A program made the position numbers and the translations under genes. This document shows, in pieces, positions 1 through 6,275 of a DNA stretch of 11,204 bases. Location of the stretch: the NCBI GenBank assembly GCA_030043435.1, contig JASHXR010000006.1:1-11204 (forward strand), in the 5' to 3' direction. Every line of letters starts with the position of its first letter. The first letter of the stretch is position 1. The DNA comes from Microcaldota archaeon. Lineage in GTDB: Archaea > Micrarchaeota > Micrarchaeia > Micrarchaeales > CABMGC01. Under the pieces are notes generated by a model. That model made no database searches. It was given only the letters and a program-made list of their open reading frames with translations, and was not told the DNA's origin.

Positions 1-2
1 TC

Positions 3-1019
3 TCCCTTGCCATCTACGCAGTGGGCATCATGCTCGCGGTGAGTGGCATCGCGCTCGGGCTGGGCTACGCGGTGAACGAGAGGAGGTTCAGGGAGTGGGG
101 AAGGCGCGAGCTCTACGAGGCTGTGGCGAGCGGAGTCCTGGTCGGGTCGCTCATCGCGCTCTTCTCCCAGTCCGGGCTTGTCGGCGCGGCCATAACCCAG
201 GTTACCGCGTCGGCAAACACGACCGCTTCATGCACAGGCGCGCTCGCGTCCAACCCTGCCATCTGCCTCGCCTACGACTACCTCGTAGGCAGCGGCTATA
301 CGCTGGAAGGGACGTTCCATCCATCCATACTCTCCACAGCCTCGCTCCTCCTCGCCGGGCTCTACGGGCTCAACGGCGTGCTGGGCGCCATAGCCGCGGT
401 GAGGCTCAGCGCTGACGTGGTCTCGGTCTCGTTCTCCTACCTCGTCTCGCCACTTATCTCGCAGGTCTCGTACCTGATAAAGGAGCTCATGACGGTTGCG
501 GTGGGGGTGGTGGTGCAGGGCGCGGTGCTCCTCTTCGTGGACGCTAGCGCGGTCACGGTCATACTCCCAGCAGGCCTCATACTGAGGACGCTCTACCCGA
601 CGAGGAAGCTGGGCTCCTTCCTCATCGCGCTCTCCATCGGCCTGTATGTCGTCTTCCCGCTCTCTTATGCATTCGACGCGGTCATAGCCAGCTCGTACAG
701 CTCGCAGCTCGGCGCGGGAGGGGTCGCGCTCATGGCAGAGAACGCCACTGCTACAGAGGCCGGGGTCTTCGGCTCCGCGCTCTCGGCCTCTTCGAACTCA
801 CTGGCAGGGTCGGCGCTGCAGCCGGTGATAGGCGCTGTCTCGGATGTCGTCGAGGGGATAGCGGGAGGGCTGGGCGCGGTGCTGGGCGAGGTCTCGTACC
901 TCATAGTCTACGCCTTCGTGCTCCCGGCGTTCAGCCTCATAGTGACAGGGATAGCGGTGCGCGAACTGGCCGGGATACTGGGCTCTGAGGCCTCGTTCGG
1001 CATCTTCAGGTTCATGTAG
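3..1019 (+). CDS. Multi-pass membrane protein, VirB6/TrbL-like (5' partial)
   Basis: The frame is open to the left edge (visible residues before the first possible start read S-L-A-I-Y-A), so the true start is outside the window; 338 residues are visible. Hydrophobic segments lie roughly at visible residues 1-25, 37-58, 104-130, 158-200 (possibly two helices), 204-228 and 290-315. A Thr/Ser/Ala-rich loop between helices 2 and 3 carries two cysteines about 11 residues apart, suggesting an exported loop with a disulfide. A P-x-G-L-I-L-R-T-L-Y-P-T-R segment precedes helix 5 and looks like a conserved cytoplasmic turn. Polytopic topology next to a VirB4-type ATPase is what VirB6/TrbL channel subunits show, so I infer an inner-channel role in a type IV secretion-like complex. 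This assignment rests on topology and context, not on a recognised domain. The next gene starts 12 bases after the stop, in the same operon. Confidence 0.6.
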   Translation, partial: SLAIYAVGIMLAVSGIALGLGYAVNERRFREWGRRELYEAVASGVLVGSLIALFSQSGLVGAAITQVTASANTTASCTGALASNPAICLAYDYLVGSGYTLEGTFHPSILSTASLLLAGLYGLNGVLGAIAAVRLSADVVSVSFSYLVSPLISQVSYLIKELMTVAVGVVVQGAVLLFVDASAVTVILPAGLILRTLYPTRKLGSFLIALSIGLYVVFPLSYAFDAVIASSYSSQLGAGGVALMAENATATEAGVFGSALSASSNSLAGSALQPVIGAVSDVVEGIAGGLGAVLGEVSYLIVYAFVLPAFSLIVTGIAVRELAGILGSEASFGIFRFM

Positions 1020-1031
1020 CGCGGCGAGACT

Positions 1032-1769
1032 ATGGCTGGAGCGATGGAGCAGACCGGTGACGCGCTAATGAACAGGCTCTACTCGTATGCGTTCTACGCG
1101 CTCTGCGCCTCAGTGCTTGTCGCGTCGCTCGCCTTCTACAGCGCTGCGCTCTTCGTCGCAGCCGCGCTGCTCGTCTTCCTCTCCGCGCTCTACTACGCCT
1201 CTGGGCACATAGTCAACAACGCGCTGCTCAGGCGCTCTCTGGTGGTGGAGATACGCAATGGCTACAGGCTCTCATCAGCGCTCTCCTCTGCCGTGAGGAG
1301 GACAGGTCCAGCATACCTCTCGGTCTCTGTGGCGTCTATGGCGCTGAGGGGAGGGGAGGGAGCGGGCGGCAACGAGATGCAGTCGCTCCTCGAGTCGCTG
1401 GGCGAGGAGTTCGAGTTCTCCATACGCGTCAGGGAGGTAGGGAAGAGGAAGCTGCTCGAGGGCCTGGAGACGAGGAGGAGGATGCGCGAGATAGCTCTTG
1501 CCAGGCTCCCGCAGGGCGCATACGACAGGGCGAACGCGCTCAGGAGGGAGATAGCCGTTCTCGACGGCGAGATCTCGGCCGTGAGGGCGATGGCGAAGGC
1601 GCTCGACGTCACTGTGAGGGTCTCGGCCTTCGCGCGCTCCGAGGACGAGGCCGAGGCTGCGAGGCTGTCGCTCGCCTCGCTCGCGCACGTCGCCGACTCC
1701 TTCTCCGCTGTGCTCAAGACCGAGTACACGGTGCTGGCAGGCGAGGAGCTCCTCGCCGAGGTGGGATAG
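1032..1769 (+). CDS. Two-helix membrane protein with VirB4 N-terminal-like domain (VirB3/VirB4N-like)
   Basis: This is a 245-residue protein with two adjacent hydrophobic helices (about 17-36 and 39-58), a short polar link, then a soluble region (about 90-245). The soluble part has a beta strand pair near 127-135, a charged helical stretch (138-190) containing repeated R/E pairs, a strand V-T-V-R-V (193-197), a helix with the pattern S-E-D-E-A-E-A-A and a final L-A-G-E-E-L. That order resembles the N-terminal domain of VirB4/TraC-type ATPases, here lacking the motor. The paired N-terminal helices recall VirB3/PrgI-type subunits. The ATPase motor follows one base after the stop, so the two proteins may together make one VirB4. 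It was called from fold-pattern resemblance and context. Residue M13 is an alternative start. Confidence 0.55.
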   Translation: MAGAMEQTGDALMNRLYSYAFYALCASVLVASLAFYSAALFVAAALLVFLSALYYASGHIVNNALLRRSLVVEIRNGYRLSSALSSAVRRTGPAYLSVSVASMALRGGEGAGGNEMQSLLESLGEEFEFSIRVREVGKRKLLEGLETRRRMREIALARLPQGAYDRANALRREIAVLDGEISAVRAMAKALDVTVRVSAFARSEDEAEAARLSLASLAHVADSFSAVLKTEYTVLAGEELLAEVG

Positions 1770-1770
1770 G

Positions 1771-2946
1771 ATGGCGGCAGTGACCGGGCCTGCCGAGGCC
1801 GCGCGCCTGATGGCCGTGCCTGCGAGGAGGGAGCAGTCAGGGGAGGCAGCGGCCGCTGCCGCGGAAAACGGCATCCTCATAGGAGCGTCTGGAGCATACT
1901 CGATGCCCTTCTTCCTGGACACGTCTGCGCTGATGAACCCGCACATCTTCATAACAGGCATGACTGGCAGCGGCAAGACGTATCTCACCAGGAGCCTGAT
2001 GATAAAGCTGCATGCGCTCCTGGACTGCACCCTCGTAGTGATAGACCTCACCGGAGAGTACAGGGCCACTGCGCGCCTCTTCGGCGCGCGCGAGGCCGCG
2101 CCTAGAGAGCTCTCCTCACTGCTCGGCTCAGGGGAGAGGCAGCTCGTATACGTAGGGCTGGCCGGCCTCGGCGAGGCAGGCAAGAGCAGGGGCGCGGCGA
2201 CGGCGCTTGCGCATCTCGCCAGGAGGATGAGGAGGGGCGCGATAGGCGAGAAGAGACGCGTCTTCGTCATACTCGACGAGGCCTGGAAGCTGGTGGGCAG
2301 GAAGGGCGCGCTGGAGACGATGATACGCGAGGGTAGGAAGTACGGGCTAGGAGTCGTAGCGGCATCGCAGCTGCTCTCCGACCTCGACGCGGCGTTCCTC
2401 TCCAACATCGCCACCATCTTCGCCTTCAGGGTGCAGGACCGCGACTCCCTTGGCGTGCTCCAGAGGGACTACGGACTCGGCGATGGCGAGATAGCGGGGG
2501 TGCAGAACCTCCAACTGGGCTCCTGCCTTGTGATACAGGTGAGGAAGCACGGGGAGAGGAGCGCGTTCTTCATAAGGCGCGTGATAGGCGCCGAGGCCGA
2601 GACAGCTGCGAGGATTTCTATTGGTGAGGATGTGCACGTGGAGATAGGCATAGGAGCGATAGAGGAGATGGCGAGGGGCGCGATAGGGCGGGAGAGGGCT
2701 GGGGCCATGGCGGCGAGGCTTAGGGAGAGGGGCGAGGTCAGGCTGGAGTGCCTGATAAGGGAGCTGCTCGACAGCGGAGGCGAGGCGATTGCGATACTCA
2801 GGGAGCTGAGGCGCCTCGGGATAGACGAGGACGACCTCGGCGACGCGTTCGCCCTCGCCGTGTGCCCCAGCGCAGGGGAGGGCGAGGGCCGGAGGCAGGT
2901 TACAACGGGCAGTAGAGGAGAACGTGGTGTGGATGGAGAGAGATAG
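1771..2946 (+). CDS. VirB4/HerA-type conjugation/secretion ATPase (motor domain)
   Basis: This is a 391-residue P-loop ATPase. Walker A is GMTGSGKT at 63-70 (Lys69). Walker B runs into the DEAW signature (Asp169, Glu170), which is typical of VirB4/TraC ATPases. A REGRKYGLG helix is followed by AASQ (197-200), the sensor region of the family, and by FRVQD near 214-218. Family members normally carry a long N-terminal domain and a sizeable helical insert; both are missing or short here, leaving a near-minimal RecA-like motor with a charged helical tail. The presumed N-terminal domain is the preceding gene. A GAGGTG Shine-Dalgarno-like site (1758-1763) lies 7 bases before the ATG. The expected role is hexameric ATP-driven transport at the cytoplasmic face of a membrane channel. 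The substrate (DNA or protein) cannot be told from sequence. Confidence 0.85.
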   Translation: MAAVTGPAEAARLMAVPARREQSGEAAAAAAENGILIGASGAYSMPFFLDTSALMNPHIFITGMTGSGKTYLTRSLMIKLHALLDCTLVVIDLTGEYRATARLFGAREAAPRELSSLLGSGERQLVYVGLAGLGEAGKSRGAATALAHLARRMRRGAIGEKRRVFVILDEAWKLVGRKGALETMIREGRKYGLGVVAASQLLSDLDAAFLSNIATIFAFRVQDRDSLGVLQRDYGLGDGEIAGVQNLQLGSCLVIQVRKHGERSAFFIRRVIGAEAETAARISIGEDVHVEIGIGAIEEMARGAIGRERAGAMAARLRERGEVRLECLIRELLDSGGEAIAILRELRRLGIDEDDLGDAFALAVCPSAGEGEGRRQVTTGSRGERGVDGER

Positions 2947-3604
2947 GCAAGGATACCTCCTATCTAGGATATGGCTGGGCGCGGACCTCGTCTCGAGCAT
3001 GGCTGCGGTGCGCGAACGGCTCTCCTGCTACCCCTCGCTCAGCGCTGTCAGGCGCGGCAGCGCGCTGGCCTACGCCATAGACGACTGCGGAGGGGAGAGG
3101 TTCTACCTAGTCTCGTTCTCTAGGTCTGGCATCGCGCTGGAGCTCTACTCGAGGGAGTCTCCGCTCTACTTCATGCGCGAGGCGCTGCTCAGGCTGCTCA
3201 GCCTCGCCGCTGTCCTCTCCGGAGAGTACGAGTTCGACGTGAGGACGCTCTTCCCTTATCTAATAGAGGCGCTGAGGCCCGGAGCGCCGGAGATACCTGT
3301 AAGGAGCCTCGGCTTGCCTCGCGCGCGCGTCGGTGGCGAGACCATCCTTGCCGGAAGGATCAGCAGGCTGAACAGGGAGAACGCGAGGCTGGCATTGGAG
3401 CTCAACGCGGCGAGAGCTGCGGCGACGAGGACGACTGCGCTCTTCCTGATAAGCAGGTACGGGACCAGCGTCGAGATAGGGAGGGCGGCGAGGGAGAGCG
3501 GCCTTGCTGTTGAGGCCATAGAGGCCGCGGTGCGGGCGATGCCTGAGCTCGGCTACAGGGCGCTGCGCCTCGGCGCAGGCAGGTTCAGCCTGGTGAGGGC
3601 GTGA
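2924..3604 (+). CDS. Unknown operon protein with coiled coil and C-terminal winged-helix-like domain
   Basis: I do not recognise this 226-residue protein as a named family. It overlaps the ATPase gene by 23 bases with a GTG start; a GAGGAG site at 2915-2920 favours GTG 2924 or GTG 2927, and ATG 2933 is a third option. Residues 1-125 look like a mixed alpha/beta domain with a strand Y-L-V-S-F near 61-65. Residues 144-168 have coiled-coil character (RLNRENARLALEL). Residues 171-225 follow a winged-helix plan: helix ALFLISRYG, helix SVEIGRAARES, recognition-like helix GLAVEAIEAAVRAM, then a Gly-rich wing ending RFSLV. No membrane segment or signal peptide is seen, so it is probably cytosolic. 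Position in the operon suggests either an accessory factor that docks on the ATPase or a DNA-binding regulator of the cluster. Confidence 0.75.
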   Translation: MVWMERDRQGYLLSRIWLGADLVSSMAAVRERLSCYPSLSAVRRGSALAYAIDDCGGERFYLVSFSRSGIALELYSRESPLYFMREALLRLLSLAAVLSGEYEFDVRTLFPYLIEALRPGAPEIPVRSLGLPRARVGGETILAGRISRLNRENARLALELNAARAAATRTTALFLISRYGTSVEIGRAARESGLAVEAIEAAVRAMPELGYRALRLGAGRFSLVRA

Positions 3605-4122
3605 GCGCGATATCAGGATATCTCTCCCCTCTCCTTCCCGTACCAATAGGCATAGGCGTCATGCTGCTCCTGACCAGGATGCACGCGAGGCGCAAGATAA
3701 GGGTAGAGCTTCCAGGCAGGGAGCGGTTCCAGACGGCTGAGCTTGACGCGGGCAGGAGCGGGGGCACAGCCGGAATGGCTCTCGAAGAGACGCAGTATAC
3801 GAAGGTAAGCAGCGAGGAGGATGAGGAGGGGCGCACGCCGCTCGCCAGCGAGGCGAGGGAGAGGCTGATAGCAGCTGGAGAGTACGGAAGGGAGGCGAGG
3901 TCCGCAGACCTCTCGACCCTGGCCTTGTCGCGCCTTGGCATGATAGGACTGGAGCACCTCGGGGAGCTGCAGCACGTGCGCGCGCTGCCGCCGGGACTCG
4001 GGCTCACGGTCTTCGCCGTAGACCTGCGCGACCTCGACTCGAGGCTCTGCAGGTTCGGCCCTGACGCAGGACTCATGCTCGCTTATCTCATCGACTCGAG
4101 GCTCGGGGCGCTCACCATATAG
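3601..4122 (+). CDS. Unknown single-pass membrane protein, last gene of the secretion-like operon
   Basis: This 173-residue protein starts with GTG inside a GTGA overlap with the previous stop, a typical translational-coupling junction. The only hydrophobic segment is at 8-26 and is followed by R-M-H-A-R-R-K, which by the positive-inside rule places the rest in the cytoplasm. Residues about 45-80 are polar and acidic (a S-S-E-E-D-E-E run) and probably flexible. Residues 85-173 are predicted to be mostly helical, ending with strand-like LTVFAVDL and a helix around GLMLAYLIDSR. No known family is recognised. A membrane-tethered cytosolic domain in this operon would fit a scaffold between the ATPase and the channel; that is inference. 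Confidence 0.75.
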   Translation: MSAISGYLSPLLPVPIGIGVMLLLTRMHARRKIRVELPGRERFQTAELDAGRSGGTAGMALEETQYTKVSSEEDEEGRTPLASEARERLIAAGEYGREARSADLSTLALSRLGMIGLEHLGELQHVRALPPGLGLTVFAVDLRDLDSRLCRFGPDAGLMLAYLIDSRLGALTI

Positions 4123-4146
4123 GCCAGAGACGCGGCCATGAATGCA

Positions 4147-4171
4147 GTACCGCACGCGGGAAGTGCGGTAC
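4147..4171. repeat. Perfect 9-bp inverted repeat with 7-base loop, possible terminator
   Basis: GTACCGCAC (4147-4155) and GTGCGGTAC (4163-4171) are exact reverse complements around a GCGGGAA loop. The element sits 25 bases after the last stop of the five-gene operon and is followed by a pyrimidine/T-rich run at 4187-4198, so it could form a stable RNA hairpin that ends or protects that transcript. It could equally be a protein-binding site for the next promoter. Confidence 0.5.
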
Positions 4172-4178
4172 AAGGGCG

Positions 4179-4227
4179 ATGGCGCCCCTTCTTTTATTAT
4201 GGTGGCGCCATATCATATCGTGGGCAT
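4179..4227 (+). promoter_or_regulatory. Promoter of the MBL-fold gene flanked by GGCGCC inverted-repeat operator
   Basis: ATGGCGCC (4179-4186) and GGCGCCAT (4204-4211) form an exact 8-bp inverted repeat with 17 bases between. The gap contains a TATA-like TTTATTAT at 4193-4200, which is 28-35 bases before the ATG at 4228. This spacing supports a leaderless transcript starting at or near the ATG. Arms on both sides of the TATA box are well placed for a repressor that blocks TBP/TFB. Confidence 0.5.
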
Positions 4228-4884
4228 ATGGATCTGAGCGGACTCGAGTGGATAGGCCACGCCTCGTTCCTCCTGAGGATCGGGAAGAGGAGGCTGTATA
4301 TAGACCCGTTCAACCTCGACTCGACGCATGGACGCGCAGACCTCATACTAATAACGCATCCGCACTTCGACCATCTCAGCGCAGGCGACATCGGCAAGAT
4401 AGCTGACGAGAAGACGCAGGTCTTTGTGCCGCAGGACAGCGTCTCCAAGGTCCAGGTCGGGAGCGTGACAGGGGTCAGGCCCGGCGCCAGGTACGAGGCT
4501 CTAGGCATCGGCTTCTCCACCCTCCCCGCATACAACGTCGTGAGGGAGAGGCTCGACAAGCATCCGAGGGAGAACGGGTGGGTCGGATACGTGATAGGCG
4601 AGGGGCGCGAATCGGTCTACCATGCCGGCGACACAGACCTAATAGACGAGATGCGCGGGCTGAAGGTCGGGACCGCGCTCCTTCCGATGAGCGGCACATA
4701 CACAATGGACGTAGGCCAGGCGATAGAGGCTACTAGAGCGATCGGCGCTGATCGTTACATACCTATGCACTACAAGCAGGTGCTCGGGAAGGAGGGCTCG
4801 GAGAAGGCGGAGGAGCTCTTCAGGTCCAGGGTCAAGAAAGCCGTCTTCCTCAAGGAGGTACAGGAAGCGAGATACTCGTTCTGA
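4228..4884 (+). CDS. Metallo-beta-lactamase-fold metal-dependent hydrolase (UPF0173/UlaG-like)
   Basis: This 218-residue cytosolic hydrolase has the core motif HPHFDH (His44, His46, Asp48, His49) after a strand reading LILIT. Further candidate metal ligands are His112 in a K-H-P-R-E-N-G-W-V-G-Y context, the H-A-G-D-T-D segment (His132, Asp135) and His181 in I-P-M-H-Y. This motif order and the G-H-A-S-F opening match the UPF0173/UlaG-like branch, members of which hydrolyse varied phosphoester, lactone or amide substrates; the substrate here is unknown. I chose ATG 4228 because family members begin just before L-E-W-I-G-H-A and a TATA box is correctly spaced; the upstream ATG 4138 would translate through the promoter and both inverted repeats. 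It appears monocistronic. Confidence 0.85.
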   Translation: MDLSGLEWIGHASFLLRIGKRRLYIDPFNLDSTHGRADLILITHPHFDHLSAGDIGKIADEKTQVFVPQDSVSKVQVGSVTGVRPGARYEALGIGFSTLPAYNVVRERLDKHPRENGWVGYVIGEGRESVYHAGDTDLIDEMRGLKVGTALLPMSGTYTMDVGQAIEATRAIGADRYIPMHYKQVLGKEGSEKAEELFRSRVKKAVFLKEVQEARYSF

Positions 4885-5023
4885 CAGCCAGACACCAGCG
4901 CGCGAGGACAGGCTCCGATGGCAAGGACAGGCCAGTGCCAAGGAACCTTGGAAAACAGCAGCATATAGCATGGTTTATATGCGTTTCCAGTTATAACCCA
5001 GTCAGGAGTAGCGTGGTGCGCAC
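4885..5023 (+). promoter_or_regulatory. Intergenic promoter region of the surface-protein gene
   Basis: Two TATA-like elements are visible: TTTATATG (4974-4981), within an inverted repeat GCATATA (4961-4967)/TATATGC (4976-4982), and TTATAA (4991-4996). The second is about 30 bases before the ATG at 5024 and would give a leaderless message. The first would start the RNA near 5005, beside an AGGAG at 5004-5008 that is 15 bases from the ATG, too far for a good ribosome site. CCAAGG-AA-CCTTGG (4938-4951) may be a small hairpin ending the preceding gene. Confidence 0.4.
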
Positions 5024-6205
5024 ATGTCAAACACAAAGACAGTTGCAGCAGCGGTAATAGTAGTGATTGTTGTCTTGGCGATAGGGGCCTTCTTGCTTCT
5101 TGGCAGGAGTCCCAGCCCTTCTGTGACCCAGACGACGAGCAGTATGCCGGCCCAGACAACGCAATCCTCTAGTTACTCGGGCCAGGTGCCGATAGCTATC
5201 ACAGACCCGGCACAGGTGCCTGCAGGTACGCGCGCGCTTGTCGTGACATACTCATCGTTGCAAGCCAATGAGAGCGGGCCCTCCGGGTCCGGATGGGTCG
5301 GCGCATCAGGAAGCGGGACCGTCAACCTGACAAGCACCGTAGGTTCAGGCCAGGTGATAGGATATATGAAGGCCAGTGCGGCAACCACGATAAGCGCTGT
5401 GGAGATGACGGTAACGTCTGCTTACATAGTGGTAAACGGCACTGCATATAATGTCACAGTGCCAGGCCAGACAATAACAGCACAGGTGGCAGGCCAGGCT
5501 GCGGTAGACCAGAACGCGACCGTTGTGGTCGAGGTAACGCCTACAGTAGCCGCAGTATACGCCCATAACACTACGGCGTTTGTGATGGCACCCTCGGCAA
5601 AGGCAGTGGTGGTCGCAGGCACAGGAGCCTCTGCTGACACAGGCTCGGTCTTCTCGTTAAATGCAGATGTCGATGCCTCGCTCTCGGCAGCGACGCCAAG
5701 CATAACCATAACCTCTGCTAACGTCTCGGTCTCTGGAAACGTCACTACGATAGCGGTCACTGTGAAGGACACCTCAAATGCCACTGTAAGCATAGAGAAC
5801 GTAGTGCTTGACGGGCAGCAGGATGTGACCGCATCTACCGCATCAGGGGCCGACGCCTCTGTAGCAGGAGACCTGAACGAGATTCTTGGGGGAGCAGGCA
5901 GCAGCATAGGACTCAACGCAAGTGCCAGCACGGCATTGCAGGTAGGGGCGAATCTGCACGCCTTCCAGCAGGCTGTCTTCGCAGCCTCGTCGAGCGGCGA
6001 GCTGAGCCAGGTATCTAGCGCTGCAAACATCTCCAACAGCGGGATAGATCTGAGCCCGGGCTCTTCTGCGACGCTCACCTACAGTGGACAGGCCACGTAT
6101 GACTCGGGGCTGTACACCACCGCTGTGGTCTCGGGTTCATCCTATAGCCTCGCAGTCGGCGGGCAGGACGGCGCTACAGCATCAACTACAGTTACAGCGA
6201 CCTGA
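5024..6205 (+). CDS. Secreted or membrane-anchored DUF4382-like surface protein
   Basis: This 393-residue protein has an N-terminal hydrophobic helix (about 8-27) that is a signal peptide or membrane anchor, then a Ser/Thr/Gln/Pro-rich stalk (29-52). Residues about 54-197 look like a DUF4382 domain: an I-T-D-P opening, V-V-T-Y-S-S-L, a Trp-Val spacer, G-T-V-N-L-T, and later I-V-V-N-G-T-A-Y with V-P-G. The C-terminal half is rich in Ser, Thr, Ala and Val and predicted all-beta. I count eleven N-x-S/T sequons (for example at Asn82, 101, 138, 143, 164 and 182) and no cysteine, consistent with a glycosylated exterior protein. Residue and codon use is less GC-extreme than in the secretion operon. 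The function is probably structural or adhesive at the cell surface; the partner is unknown. It has its own promoter and no operon mates. Confidence 0.75.
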   Translation: MSNTKTVAAAVIVVIVVLAIGAFLLLGRSPSPSVTQTTSSMPAQTTQSSSYSGQVPIAITDPAQVPAGTRALVVTYSSLQANESGPSGSGWVGASGSGTVNLTSTVGSGQVIGYMKASAATTISAVEMTVTSAYIVVNGTAYNVTVPGQTITAQVAGQAAVDQNATVVVEVTPTVAAVYAHNTTAFVMAPSAKAVVVAGTGASADTGSVFSLNADVDASLSAATPSITITSANVSVSGNVTTIAVTVKDTSNATVSIENVVLDGQQDVTASTASGADASVAGDLNEILGGAGSSIGLNASASTALQVGANLHAFQQAVFAASSSGELSQVSSAANISNSGIDLSPGSSATLTYSGQATYDSGLYTTAVVSGSSYSLAVGGQDGATASTTVTAT

Positions 6206-6241
6206 CGATGGATTTGGCTCGCTGTAGCGCGGGGCTTGCGC

Positions 6242-6275
6242 CGCATTTTTATAGTTGTATGGCAGATACTCTCTC
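6242..6275 (+). promoter_or_regulatory. TATA region of valS
   Basis: TTTTTATA at 6246-6253 is centred about 26 bases before the ATG at 6276, matching an archaeal TATA box for a leaderless message. The preceding GCGC-rich stretch plus the five-T run could also serve as a terminator for the surface-protein gene, so one short element may do both jobs. Confidence 0.5.

Noticed and set aside
1275..2417. Long minus-strand open frame of 380 residues opposite the two-helix protein and ATPase genes
   Set aside because: It is Ser/Ala/Arg-rich low-complexity translation antisense to two well-supported genes; GC-rich DNA with biased third positions commonly gives such shadows.
4138..4227. Upstream ATG extending the MBL-fold protein by 30 residues
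   Set aside because: The extension would read through the inverted repeats and TATA box, and the family starts near L-E-W-I-G-H-A.
5422..6078. Minus-strand open frame of 218 residues opposite the surface-protein gene
   Set aside because: It is a Thr/Ala/Val-rich mirror of the repetitive plus-strand gene, with no recognisable motif.
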